Shown here piece after piece: positions 15,992-23,985 of a stretch of DNA of 64,000 nucleotides. Source of the DNA: Fusobacterium necrophorum subsp. necrophorum (GTDB lineage: Bacteria > Fusobacteriota > Fusobacteriia > Fusobacteriales > Fusobacteriaceae); contig NZ_CP034842.1 of the NCBI RefSeq assembly GCF_004006635.1, positions 1,426,001 to 1,490,000 on the forward strand, read 5' to 3'. The stretch's first letter is position 1; every line of letters begins with the position of its first letter. The notes beneath the pieces were generated by a model, which made no database searches, was not told the origin of the DNA, and worked only from the letters and a program-made list of their open reading frames with translations. The translations under genes and the position numbers were made by a program.

Positions 15992-16927
15992 CTAATAATA
16001 TAGATAATAGATAGTATGGAAAAATAAAAGAGAAACAAAAATGAGGCTGTCAAGTCTATCTAAAATACCACCGTGACCGGGAATGAGATGACTGGTATCC
16101 TTAATCCCTAAATCCCGTTTGACGGCGGAGATAGAGACATCTCCTAAAAAGCCGAAAATAGAAATTTCCAAGCCGAATAAGAAAAGATAATGTATAGGAA
16201 AGTCGAAAAAGTGTATTCCCAACATGATTGCAAGAAAAATAGTAGAAAATACGCCTCCTAAGAAACCTGCCCATGTTTTGTTCGGACTTACCAAAGGAAT
16301 GATTTTTCGTTTTCCCAAACTTTTTCCCCAGATATATTGGAAAATGTCGTTTCCTTCTGTCAAAAGTAAAACATAGAGAATCAATTCTCGCCCCACAGCA
16401 TCTACCTGAGGTATGGAAAAATTATAGAGATAACTGATATGTCCCAATCCATAAACACAAATCATAACTCCCCAAAAGATAGTTGCACTGGTCTTTAAAA
16501 TTCCTTCCACCTTTTGTTGAAGTGTCAATACGATGGCAACCAAGAAAAATACATAGACAGGGACAAAAATAATGAATAAATCATACCATTGAATATTGAT
16601 CAGATACATCTCAAAGGGAATGGTAAGATATAAAAAGAAAATTAAATATCGATCGCTTTTTCGCAGTTCAATCAGAGAAAAATATTCTTTCAATCCCAAA
16701 AACATCACAAAGCCGAAGTAGATGAAGAATACATTTCTTTGAGATAGAGCAATAAAAAGAGATAAGACAATGTAGAACCAACTGTGAATCCTGTCCTTTA
16801 AATTTTGATATGTCTCCGGAGAAAAAGAATGTTTTCGGACAGTCACAAATAGCTTGGCAAGAAAAATCAGAGAAAATAATGCAATAAAAATAGGATTTTC
16901 CAAAATATATTGCATAACAAGTTTCAT
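15992..16927 (-). CDS. CdsA-like phosphatidate cytidylyltransferase
   Basis: The 311-residue polytopic membrane protein ends in the CDP-diglyceride synthase signature: SPNKTWAGFLGG, FGFLGDVSISAVKRDLGIKD and PGHGGILDRLDSL. The family makes CDP-diacylglycerol from phosphatidate and CTP. Eight or so membrane segments are visible. It overlaps the upstream phosphotransferase gene by four bases. Coupling with a CDP-alcohol phosphotransferase matches the E. coli ynbB position, suggesting a dedicated lipid branch rather than the housekeeping CdsA; this is inference. Confidence 0.88.
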   Translation of the reverse strand: MKLVMQYILENPIFIALFSLIFLAKLFVTVRKHSFSPETYQNLKDRIHSWFYIVLSLFIALSQRNVFFIYFGFVMFLGLKEYFSLIELRKSDRYLIFFLYLTIPFEMYLINIQWYDLFIIFVPVYVFFLVAIVLTLQQKVEGILKTSATIFWGVMICVYGLGHISYLYNFSIPQVDAVGRELILYVLLLTEGNDIFQYIWGKSLGKRKIIPLVSPNKTWAGFLGGVFSTIFLAIMLGIHFFDFPIHYLFLFGLEISIFGFLGDVSISAVKRDLGIKDTSHLIPGHGGILDRLDSLIFVSLLFFHTIYYLYY

Positions 16928-17532
16928 TTCTTACCTCCTGATTTCAATATGGCTTGAATTCGATTATAGCAAGTGTAGAACAATAAAAATAACATTAAGA
17001 TAAATATATATTGCAGATGGGATACTGAGAAAATTTGAAAAGCATGTAATATCCCAATACAAGACAACACAAAAGCCCTGTCACTTTTTCCCATAGGACC
17101 GTCATATCTTCGTTCTGTTCCCTCAACTGCTCCCAGAATACCAATAACCTCTGAAGTTGCTGCTAAAATGACAATAGAGAATAAAAGAAGTGGAGAAAAT
17201 CCTAATGGAAAAAAAGCGAAAAACAGAAAAGAATCTGAAATAATATCGCCAATTTCATTGTAAATTCCTCCTAAATGGGATTTTTGATGAAATTCTCTTG
17301 CTAACATTCCATCGATGGCATTGAGTGCCATTCGGAAAAATAAAAAGAAAGGTAAACTGAGATAATATATTGTTATTGTCGAGAAAATATATAGAAAAAT
17401 TCCCAGAGCAATGGAAGCAAACATAGCAAAAAGAGTGACCATATTGGCAGTCATTCCCAGACGAAACAATACTTTTGTCAAAGGTCTTAATAAAGCTTGA
17501 AATTTCGGTTTTAATTGGTAGATTGAAATCAT
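16924..17532 (-). CDS. CDP-alcohol phosphatidyltransferase, YnbA/YnjF-like
   Basis: The 202-residue membrane protein has the CDP-alcohol phosphotransferase motif D74-G75-x2-A78-R79-x8-G88, but the third acidic position is Asn92, followed by Asp96 and Asp100 (YNEIGDIISD). The NE-x-GD form is, as I recall, typical of the YnbA/YnjF subgroup. The enzyme transfers a phospho-alcohol from a CDP-linked donor to an alcohol acceptor in the membrane. Acceptor unknown. The gene is one base from the GNAT gene and overlaps the CdsA-like gene, so all are one transcript. Confidence 0.85.
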   Translation of the reverse strand: MISIYQLKPKFQALLRPLTKVLFRLGMTANMVTLFAMFASIALGIFLYIFSTITIYYLSLPFFLFFRMALNAIDGMLAREFHQKSHLGGIYNEIGDIISDSFLFFAFFPLGFSPLLLFSIVILAATSEVIGILGAVEGTERRYDGPMGKSDRAFVLSCIGILHAFQIFSVSHLQYIFILMLFLLFYTCYNRIQAILKSGGKK

Positions 17533-17533
17533 C

Positions 17534-18007
17534 TTATTTTTTCCTTTCCGCTGTGAATAGCATTTTTATAGTAAAGGGTTTAAAACCACATTTTTCATAA
17601 AAGCGAATGGTATTTTCATTCTCATATAGAACATCTACAGAAATAGAATTGGCATTTTTTTCTAACCATAGAAGATGATTTTCTATCAGACAGCTTCCTA
17701 TTCCTCGATTTCTATAATTTTCCTCTACGAAAAAAGAGAGAATTTCTCCGCTTCCATTTTGACAGGTAGAAATACAATAGCCAATCTCTTTCGATTGTGA
17801 GATTGCAAGACTAATGTATAGCTCATTCATTGTTAAAAAATGCTTCATTCTTTTTTCAAAACTTAGGGAAGTAAAGAGTGTAGAAAAATGCTTAGATAGT
17901 TTTGCATGATATTGACCGCTGTTCTCCCACAATAACTTTATTTTGGAAAGCTCCTTTACTTCCAATACGTAATATTGAATCTCATCTTTAGTTTCTAAAA
18001 AGATCAT
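17534..18007 (-). CDS. GNAT-family N-acetyltransferase
   Basis: The 157-residue protein has the GNAT acetyl-CoA site V-x-x-x-Y-R-N-R-G-I-G-S (EENYRNRGIGSCLIENHLLWL), a preceding beta strand GEILSFFV and the C-terminal motif ENENTIRFYEKCGF. The family acetylates amines of small molecules or proteins in the cytoplasm. It is first in the phospholipid operon and may act on an amino head group, although this is only suggested by position. Confidence 0.88.
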   Translation of the reverse strand: MIFLETKDEIQYYVLEVKELSKIKLLWENSGQYHAKLSKHFSTLFTSLSFEKRMKHFLTMNELYISLAISQSKEIGYCISTCQNGSGEILSFFVEENYRNRGIGSCLIENHLLWLEKNANSISVDVLYENENTIRFYEKCGFKPFTIKMLFTAERKK

Positions 18008-18137
18008 TTTGCTGCCCTCCCTTTTCTCTATATTTTGTATGATATGACTTATTATATCATATTTTTATTTTATACATTGAAAATTTCTACATAAAAATGT
18101 TATAATGAAAAAAGAATATAAAATATGAGGAGGCTAC

Positions 18138-19439
18138 ATGGATAAGAAAGTTCATGACGAAATAGAAAAACTTTATGAAGTGGAAGATATGGACGGAGTG
18201 TTGGAACTGTTGGATTCTCTTTCTGACTGGGGAAAAGAAGAATATGGAGAATATGCCAGAGCCTTGAGTAATCTAGATAGGCATGAAGAAGCTTTGGAAT
18301 ATTTGATGAAGGAGCAGGCGAAAGAGGATACTTTTGATTGGAATTTTCGAGTATGTTACTCATACTTTTTCTTGGAAAATTGGAAAGAGACCATTGTTTA
18401 TGGGACAAGAGCCTTAGAATTGGGAGGAGAATTTGAAGATGATGCGGCATATTTTGTCATGGAAAGTTATCAAGAATTACGGGCATTTGACGAGTTAATT
18501 CAATTTTTAGAAAAACATACAGAAATTGAAAAAAAAGATTGGAATTCTTTTTATGGAATGGCTTTGATGGAAAAAAAGGAATTGGAACGATCCATTCCCT
18601 ATTTAAAAAAAGCAATTTCCATTTGGGAAAAAGAAGGCTGTGATATGAGTTGGGAGGGAGAAGAGGTTGCCAGAGCCTTGACTCAAGTTTACTATGATTT
18701 AAAAATGACAAAAGAATTCAAAAAGATGAAAAAGAAATTTCATTATTCTGATGCCGAATTTGATTGTAGGGCTTACAGTAAAGAGGAAGCCGATAGAATA
18801 TTGGAGCATATTGAAAAATATTTCGGAAAAATTGAAAGAAGAATTCCTGATATCGATCCAGAATATGCAAATATAGATGTTTTAATGATACCGGCAAGTA
18901 CAAAGCATCCGTATACGACTCTTATGACTTTTGGAATGGGAAGTCGATTTATGGAGGGAACTCCTCCTGAATTGGTACCGGAAAAATTTGGATATGATGA
19001 ATTGTTTTTATGTTTGCCTGATGATTGGGAATTGGATTTAGATACCATGTGGGCTGTGCAATATTTGTTGGATATGGCAAGATTTCCCTTCAGTAATGAG
19101 ACTTGGTTGGGAGCGGGACACAGTGTAGCCTATGATACGTATTTAGGAAATACGAATTTCACAGGATTTCTGGTAACCTATCCCTATGAATATGGAATGG
19201 AAGCCTTCCAATTGGAGCTGAATGAAGAAAAACAAATTCATTTTTATAATGTAATTCCTCTGTATACAGAAGAATTGGATTATAAACAGGAAATAGGCTT
19301 TGAAGAATTGGAAGCTCTGTTTACCAAAAGCCCAATGGTAACAGATATTCATCGTGTGAATGTGGCTTTAGATGAAAGTGCAACGGAATTGGAAGAAGGA
19401 GAAGAAAAAGAAGAGAATTCACAGATTCTCTATCAATAA
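18138..19439 (+). CDS. TPR protein with C-terminal SUFU (suppressor-of-fused) domain
   Basis: The 433-residue protein joins an N-terminal tetratricopeptide array (residues 1-200, e.g. EYARALSNLDRHEEALEYL, FFLENWKETIVYGTRALELG) to a SUFU-type domain (about 230-410) with YTTLMTFGMGSRFM, ELFLCLPDDWELD and FTGFLVTYPYEYGMEAFQL. The C-terminus is a very acidic tail. Bacterial SUFU proteins are often counted as immunity or binding proteins; the TPR part may add a partner surface. AGGAGG precedes the ATG. It leads a run including a DJ-1 family gene only six bases downstream. Confidence 0.8.
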   Translation: MDKKVHDEIEKLYEVEDMDGVLELLDSLSDWGKEEYGEYARALSNLDRHEEALEYLMKEQAKEDTFDWNFRVCYSYFFLENWKETIVYGTRALELGGEFEDDAAYFVMESYQELRAFDELIQFLEKHTEIEKKDWNSFYGMALMEKKELERSIPYLKKAISIWEKEGCDMSWEGEEVARALTQVYYDLKMTKEFKKMKKKFHYSDAEFDCRAYSKEEADRILEHIEKYFGKIERRIPDIDPEYANIDVLMIPASTKHPYTTLMTFGMGSRFMEGTPPELVPEKFGYDELFLCLPDDWELDLDTMWAVQYLLDMARFPFSNETWLGAGHSVAYDTYLGNTNFTGFLVTYPYEYGMEAFQLELNEEKQIHFYNVIPLYTEELDYKQEIGFEELEALFTKSPMVTDIHRVNVALDESATELEEGEEKEENSQILYQ

Positions 19440-19445
19440 AGAAGG

Positions 19446-20027
19446 ATGAGAAAAGTATTATTGGTTTTAGTTCCGGGAGTGGAAAGTATGGAGTTTTCTC
19501 CATTCTTGGATATTTTCGGTTGGAATGAAATGTTGGGAAGCAAAGACCTTCATTTGGAAATTTGCAGTCTGGAAGAAAGGATTTCCGCTTCTTGGAATCT
19601 GAAGCTTCAGTCGGAACTGAATATAAAAGATATAGAGCTTTCAGAATATAGTGCTGTGATATTGCCGGGGGGCTTCGGAAAATATCATTATTTTGAGGCA
19701 ATAAAAAATAAAGATTTTCAATCTCTGATTGCCGGAGCATTGGAGCAACAATTATATATCATAGGAATTTGTACCGGAAGCATACTTTTAGCAAGTACAG
19801 GATATTTTGAAGGAAAAAGGATGACAACGTATCTTTATGAAAATGGGAGATATTCAAAGCAGCTTGCCGGGTATAAGGTAAATTTTCAGAATAGTATTTT
19901 TTGTAAAGATGAAAGAGTATGGACTTCTTCCAGTCCGGCTACCGCGATTCCTTTGGCGTTTGATTTATTGGAAGAATTGACTTCTCATCAAAATCGGAAG
20001 TATATAGAAACAATCATGGGATTTTAA
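19446..20027 (+). CDS. DJ-1/PfpI family protein
   Basis: The 193-residue protein has the flavodoxin-like DJ-1/PfpI fold: KVLLVLVPGVESMEFSPFLDIF, Glu near the N-terminus, AVILPGGFGKYHYF and the nucleophile elbow GICTGSILLAS with the reactive Cys. TSSSPATAIPLAFDLLEEL closes the fold. Family members are glyoxalases, deglycases or stress chaperones. AAAGAAGG sits right against the ATG, which is unusually close, so coupling with the upstream gene (stop six bases before) is likely. Confidence 0.85.
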   Translation: MRKVLLVLVPGVESMEFSPFLDIFGWNEMLGSKDLHLEICSLEERISASWNLKLQSELNIKDIELSEYSAVILPGGFGKYHYFEAIKNKDFQSLIAGALEQQLYIIGICTGSILLASTGYFEGKRMTTYLYENGRYSKQLAGYKVNFQNSIFCKDERVWTSSSPATAIPLAFDLLEELTSHQNRKYIETIMGF

Positions 20028-20055
20028 AAACATATAAAAGATAAGGAGAGATTTT

Positions 20056-20541
20056 ATGAAAATTGAAAAAAACAGAGTTGTCACTTTGGAATTCAAAGTG
20101 TATGACAAAGAAAGTCATGAACTATTAGAAGATACACAAGATGTGGGACCTTTTATGTATATTCAAGGAATTGGAGCTTTTGTTCCAAAAGTGGAAGAGT
20201 TTTTGGAAGGAAAAGAAAAGGGCTTCAAGGGAAACTTGGATTTGGATATGGAAGAAGCTTATGGGGATTATGATGAAGAGCTGTTGGAAGAAATGAAAAG
20301 ATCCGATTTTGAAGAATTTGATGATATCTATGAAGGAATGGAATTCGTAGCTGAAATGGATGACGGCTCTGAAGTTATTTATACAGTAACGGAAGTGGAC
20401 GGAGATAAAATTATGACGGACGGAAATCATCCATTTGCAGGAAGAAATTTAACTTTCGAAGTCTTGGTGACCGGAGTTCGAGAGGCAGAGGAAAAAGAAT
20501 TGGAACATGGGCATGTTCATTTTTATGGATTTGAAGACTAG
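20056..20541 (+). CDS. slyD: FKBP-type peptidyl-prolyl isomerase, SlyD type
   Basis: The 161-residue protein is SlyD-like: RVVTLEFKVYDKESHELLEDT, the FKBP core YIQGIGAFVPKVEEFLEG, an inserted-flap region with YGDYDEELLEEM, and ADV-like strand AEMDDGSEVIYTVTEVDGD. The C-terminal nickel-binding His-rich tail of enteric SlyD is reduced to LEHGHVHFYGFED. It catalyses proline isomerization and acts as a chaperone in the cytoplasm. AAGGAGAG precedes ATG. Confidence 0.9.
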   Translation: MKIEKNRVVTLEFKVYDKESHELLEDTQDVGPFMYIQGIGAFVPKVEEFLEGKEKGFKGNLDLDMEEAYGDYDEELLEEMKRSDFEEFDDIYEGMEFVAEMDDGSEVIYTVTEVDGDKIMTDGNHPFAGRNLTFEVLVTGVREAEEKELEHGHVHFYGFED

Positions 20542-20553
20542 GAGGCGGCTATT

Positions 20554-20997
20554 TTGAAAAAGATAGGATTGGGAGCGGATCACGGAGGTTTTGCATTAAA
20601 AGAAGGGATAAAACAACATCTATTGGAGAAAGGATATGAAGTAGAAGACTTCGGAACGCATTCAACGGAGTCGGTGGATTATCCAAAATATGGAAAGTTG
20701 GTGGCTCATGCCGTAGTTGATAAAAAAGTGGACTGTGGAATTTTAGTCTGTGGAACAGGAATTGGAATTTCGATTGCGGCCAACAAAATTTCCGGAATTC
20801 GAGCAGCCCTTTGTACCAATGTAACCATGGCGAGATTGACCAGACAACATAATGATGCAAATATTCTTGCCTTAGGGGGAAGAATTATTGGAGACGTTGT
20901 GGCTCTGGAAATTGTAGATACTTTCTTGGAAACGGAATTTGAAGGAGGAAGACATTCCAGAAGAATTGAAAGTATTGAGTCTTGTGACTTATTCTAA
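20554..20997 (+). CDS. rpiB: Ribose-5-phosphate isomerase B
   Basis: The 147-residue protein begins [19 protein letters not shown], has the Cys base in [18 protein letters not shown] and [15 protein letters not shown], all signatures of RpiB. It interconverts ribose 5-phosphate and ribulose 5-phosphate. The TTG start follows AGGAGGC; it lies 12 bases after slyD and 14 before the HIT gene, so they form one operon. Confidence 0.93.
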   Translation: MKKIGLGADHGGFALKEGIKQHLLEKGYEVEDFGTHSTESVDYPKYGKLVAHAVVDKKVDCGILVCGTGIGISIAANKISGIRAALCTNVTMARLTRQHNDANILALGGRIIGDVVALEIVDTFLETEFEGGRHSRRIESIESCDLF

Positions 20998-21011
20998 GAG
21001 GAGGAGAAGTT

Positions 21012-21350
21012 ATGGCATCTATATTTACTAAAATAATCAATCGGGAAATTCCGGCGGACATTGTCTACGAAGATGATGTTGTCATTGCATTTCGTGATAT
21101 TGCACCGGCTGCGAAAGTACATATTTTATTTGTACCGAAAAAAGAAATTCCGACAATAAATGATATTCAAAAAGAAGATGAGGCTTTGATTGGATATATT
21201 TATTCTGTGATTGCAAAACAAGCGAAAGAGTTGGGACTAGCAGAAAAGGGATATCGAGTTGTTTCGAATTGCAATGAGTATGGGGGACAGACCGTGTTTC
21301 ATATTCACTTCCACTTGTTAGGAGGAGAACCATTGGGGACTATGGTATAG
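21012..21350 (+). CDS. HIT-family hydrolase (HinT type)
   Basis: The 112-residue protein has the histidine triad HIHFHLLGG at the C-terminus, with the N-terminal [19 protein letters not shown] typical of HinT. The family hydrolyses adenosine phosphoramidates and related aminoacyl adenylates. AGAGGAGGAG precedes ATG. It ends the slyD-rpiB-hit run and is followed by a terminator. Confidence 0.93.
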   Translation: MASIFTKIINREIPADIVYEDDVVIAFRDIAPAAKVHILFVPKKEIPTINDIQKEDEALIGYIYSVIAKQAKELGLAEKGYRVVSNCNEYGGQTVFHIHFHLLGGEPLGTMV

Positions 21351-21366
21351 TCTACCGGAAAGTCTG

Positions 21367-21409
21367 GGATATATCTTACAATATTACATTGGAGATATAT
21401 CCTTTTTTT
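21367..21409 (+). terminator. Terminator after HIT gene
   Basis: GGATATATCT and AGATATATCC pair perfectly across 16 bases, followed by seven T. Confidence 0.85.
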
Positions 21410-21490
21410 CTTATATTGTTTTCTATATGTAAGTTGTCAGCTTGTATTTGTAGGAAATCTTTCCTTATATGTAAAGCAAAGAATAGAAAA

Positions 21491-21516
21491 TAAAAAGCGG
21501 AGATGAAATTCTCCGC
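21491..21516 (-). terminator. Terminator of the SDR gene
   Basis: GCGGAG and CTCCGC flank an eight-base loop; on the minus strand the stem is followed by TTTTTATTTT. It lies 12 bases after the stop of the SDR gene. Confidence 0.75.
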
Positions 21517-21527
21517 AAAAAATTTTT

Positions 21528-22328
21528 TTAGAAAGTGTTTTCATTGCTGTGCCTATATATATGAAGTCCGTCCGCCTGCATCATAGGAGTCATTGTGATT
21601 TCCGGAATCTGTACATTGTCAGGAAGATTGCAAATATAGACAATGGTATCTGCAATATCTTCCGGAGTTAGCGACTGAATACCTGTATAGACTTTCTTGG
21701 CTCTTTCTTCATCTCCTTTAAAACGAATGTTACTGAAATTGGTTTCCACAACACCCGGTTTGACATTTGTGATTTTAATAGGACTATCTATTAAATCGAT
21801 TCGCAATCCGTCGCTTAGAATTTTAATAGCTGCCTTACTTGCACAGTAAACTGCACCGCCTGCATAGGCGGAATCTCCGGCAACAGAACCTAAATTTACA
21901 ATGATAGAAGGCTTTCGGCGAGAAAGCATCAAAGGAACGACAGCGTTTGTGACATAGAGCATTCCCTTTACGTTGGTATCTATCACAGTATCAATATCTT
22001 CGGAAGTATTCATATACTCTTTGTCTAGACCCAGAGCCAGACCGGCATTGTTGACCAGAATTTGAATATTTCTCCAGGAAAGAGGAAGCATTTCAATGCT
22101 TCTTTTTACGGTTTGAGAATCTCTAACATCAAATCGGAGAGTGAATACTCGAATGTTATAAGTTTGCTCCAAATGAGATTTTAATTCCAACAATAACTGT
22201 TCCCGCCTTGCCGTTAGAATAAGATCCACTCCTTCTTTTGCCAAAGCAATGGCTGTTGCTTTTCCAATTCCGCTGGTAGCTCCCGTGATAAAAGCTATTT
22301 TCCCTTGTAAACGATTTTCACAATTCAT
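21528..22328 (-). CDS. Short-chain dehydrogenase/reductase
   Basis: The 266-residue protein is a classical SDR: Rossmann motif AFITGATSGIGKATA, NNAG at LVNNAGLALG, catalytic Ser in VNLGSVAGDSAYAGG, and YCASKAAIK with the Tyr-x3-Lys pair. Its sequence (ARRE, SLTPEDIADTIVYICNLPDNV) is closest to the YdfG group, which oxidises hydroxy acids such as L-allo-threonine or serine with NADP+. Substrate assignment is inferred. It is a single-gene unit with its own terminator. Confidence 0.9.
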   Translation of the reverse strand: MNCENRLQGKIAFITGATSGIGKATAIALAKEGVDLILTARREQLLLELKSHLEQTYNIRVFTLRFDVRDSQTVKRSIEMLPLSWRNIQILVNNAGLALGLDKEYMNTSEDIDTVIDTNVKGMLYVTNAVVPLMLSRRKPSIIVNLGSVAGDSAYAGGAVYCASKAAIKILSDGLRIDLIDSPIKITNVKPGVVETNFSNIRFKGDEERAKKVYTGIQSLTPEDIADTIVYICNLPDNVQIPEITMTPMMQADGLHIYRHSNENTF

Positions 22329-22405
22329 AAATGTGACACTCCTTTCTCTTGATTTTTGTCTTCTACTTTTAGTGTAACGAATTTTTTAAGAAAAAACAAG
22401 AGAAG

Positions 22406-22427
22406 AAAAAAAGGGAGCCGTCCTCCC
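22406..22427 (-). terminator. Terminator of the HU gene
   Basis: Minus-strand GGGAG-GACGG-CTCCC stem and loop is followed by a run of seven T. Confidence 0.7.
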
Positions 22428-22443
22428 CCATAAAAGTAATAAA

Positions 22444-22719
22444 TTAGTTTAATTTTTCCAAGAAAGCTTTTCCCGGTCTGAATTTAATAGATTTTCTAGA
22501 AGGAATTTTTACTTCTTCCCCGGTTTTAGGATTTCTTCCCAATCTTGGAGCTCTTTCCACTACTTCTAATTTTCCCCAGTTTGTGATACTAAAGGAACCG
22601 TCACGAATAATACATTCTTCCATTAAAGAGAAGATAGTTTCAATATTTCTTTCCGCTTCTGCTTTAGAAGAATAAACTCCGTTATCAAATAATACTTTTG
22701 CAAACTCTTTTTTTGTCAT
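22444..22719 (-). CDS. HU-family DNA-binding protein
   Basis: The 91-residue protein has the HU fold: helices in KKEFAKVLFDNGVYSSKAEAE, and the DNA-binding arm RLGRNPKTGEEVKIPSRKSIKFRPGKA, the family signature. It bends and compacts DNA as a dimer. The start is preceded by AGGAGG on the minus strand. It is single-copy here with its own terminator. Confidence 0.93.
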   Translation of the reverse strand: MTKKEFAKVLFDNGVYSSKAEAERNIETIFSLMEECIIRDGSFSITNWGKLEVVERAPRLGRNPKTGEEVKIPSRKSIKFRPGKAFLEKLN

Positions 22720-22882
22720 TTCTTATGTCCTCCTAAATTTAATATCTGCAATAGTTTATACCATAAATTGCATATTAAGTCAATGTTTCTTTGTTTTTTT
22801 CTTTTAAAAACAATAAAAATAGTGTAAAATATAGAAAAAGATAAATTAGGAAGTATTGAGAAATCATAAGTGGGTGATAAAT

Positions 22883-23035
22883 ATGATGAAATTGGCTAAA
22901 ATTCTGTTATTTCCTCTGGTTGTGATAGGATTGATATTAAAGGCATATGACAAAGCGTACGAATACATTCAATATAAATTTAGAATTCGAAAAAAATGGA
23001 AAAGTACTGATAAAGCTGAGGACTGGTGGATATAA
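22883..23035 (+). CDS. Small membrane-anchored protein, 50 residues
   Basis: The protein begins with a membrane segment (AKILLFPLVVIGLILKAY) and continues with a basic/aromatic helix ending in EDWWI. A GTGGGTGATAAAT stretch gives a weak ribosome site. Its stop codon is directly followed by the ATG of the next small gene. It is unrecognised, but the tight packing with two downstream genes supports it as real. Confidence 0.55.
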   Translation: MMKLAKILLFPLVVIGLILKAYDKAYEYIQYKFRIRKKWKSTDKAEDWWI

Positions 23036-23158
23036 ATGGAAAAAGAATGGGAAGAGAAGATAGAAAGACAAATGGAAAGAGCACTGCGAAAAATGCCATG
23101 GGAAATTCGAAAGATACAAATAGTATTGATGTTTTGGAAATGGTGGAAGGGAAGATAA
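23036..23158 (+). CDS. Small basic protein, 40 residues
   Basis: The 40-residue product starts MEKEWEEKIERQMERALRK and ends in MFWKWWKGR: a charged amphipathic helix with a Trp-rich tail. It begins on the base after the upstream stop and ends one base before the next ATG, so all three genes are coupled. No family is recognised. Confidence 0.5.
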   Translation: MEKEWEEKIERQMERALRKMPWEIRKIQIVLMFWKWWKGR

Positions 23159-23159
23159 G

Positions 23160-23444
23160 ATGATTTCGGAAAAATTATGCAAAAAAATAAAAACAATCAA
23201 TGAAGAATTCAAAAAATTAGGCTTTGATTTGGAAGAAGATCTACAAGAGCTCTGTGAAGAAAGAGAGGACATGGCAGAAAGACTGGAAAATACAAAATTC
23301 AAAAAAATGAATTTTTCCAAAGATAAGGAGGCAAATTGTTATATCTTGAATTTGGAAGATTGTCAAATCGGTTTTTTTGTAACCTTCGGAGAGGATGAGG
23401 AAGGTCCTTGGTATGAAACGGAAGCGGAGATTATTTTCTTTTAA
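23160..23444 (+). CDS. Unknown 94-residue acidic protein
   Basis: The protein has an N-terminal coiled helix (ISEKLCKKIKTINEEFKKLG, EELCEEREDMAERL-like run) and a C-terminal beta part (ANCYILNLEDCQIGFFVTFGEDEEGPWYETEAEIIFF split across strands). No signal or membrane segment. GGGAAGATAAG precedes ATG. It ends a three-gene unit and a strong terminator follows. Function unknown. Confidence 0.6.
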   Translation: MISEKLCKKIKTINEEFKKLGFDLEEDLQELCEEREDMAERLENTKFKKMNFSKDKEANCYILNLEDCQIGFFVTFGEDEEGPWYETEAEIIFF

Positions 23445-23533
23445 AGATTATTATTCATTTTATAAATGACACTGAAAATTGATAAAAAGATTAAAGAAAT
23501 TTAAAAATATCAACAAAACGAGATTTGGAAAAG

Positions 23534-23587
23534 AAAAAGAGGAGAAGATGATATATAAAAGAAATGTATTTTTTCCTCTTTTTTTTC
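23534..23587 (+). terminator. Terminator after the small-gene trio
   Basis: AAAAAGAGGA pairs with TCCTCTTTTT and the T-run continues for a total of about eight T. Confidence 0.7.
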
Positions 23588-23603
23588 TTCTCAAAAATAA
23601 AAA

Positions 23604-23632
23604 TTGACATAAAAAAGAAAACAAATTATACT
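23604..23632 (+). promoter_or_regulatory. Promoter of the lysine fermentation operon
   Basis: A consensus TTGACA and TATACT are exactly 17 bases apart, placing the transcript start near 23639, about 35 bases before the riboswitch. Confidence 0.8.
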
Positions 23633-23673
23633 ATTATTGAAAGAAAAGTATAAAACTGAATAGTAAAAATTAG

Positions 23674-23850
23674 AAATAGAGGTGCAGATATGAGGATAGC
23701 ATAAGAGTGCTAAGGAAAAAGCTTCCGAAATCTTATGTGAAGGGCATAGTTGCCGAAAGAAGTTATTAGGCTTGTGTGATAACTTCTTGGGGAATGTGTG
23801 GAAAATACATTCACTGTCATATTCTTTTAGGAGTATGGAGAGCTATTGAA
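23674..23850 (+). promoter_or_regulatory. Lysine riboswitch (L box)
   Basis: The conserved lysine-aptamer blocks appear in order: AATAGAGGTGCAGA, AAGAGTGCTAAGGAAA, GAAGGGCATAGTTGCCGAA, a P4 hairpin (AAGAAGTTAT with ATAACTTCTT), CACTGTCA and GGAGAGCTATT. Stem P1 pairs AATAG (23676-23680) with CTATT (23843-23847). It precedes lysine-degrading genes, whereas most known L boxes repress synthesis or uptake genes. The leader between it and kal (23863-23985) holds no gene. Confidence 0.93.
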
Positions 23851-23862
23851 GGATAGTTTTTT
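23841..23862 (+). terminator. Candidate riboswitch-controlled terminator
   Basis: AGCTAT, loop TGAAGG and ATAGTT (one G-U pair) are followed by TTTT. The 5' arm contains the CTATT strand of aptamer stem P1, so aptamer closure and this hairpin exclude each other. The stem is short and A/U rich, so activity is inferred. Confidence 0.45.
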
Positions 23863-23985
23863 GTTCTTTTACTAGGAATGGACTGAGCAACCGAAGTATC
23901 TCTTGTTTTTATTTTTTGTAAAGCAAGGATAGCGGAATGGTAATTATTAAAATATATTTATATAAATGTAGAGGAGGAAAACGAT

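Noticed and set aside
17534-18007. Possible immunity gene next to the island
   Set aside because: It has clear GNAT motifs and belongs to the phospholipid operon.
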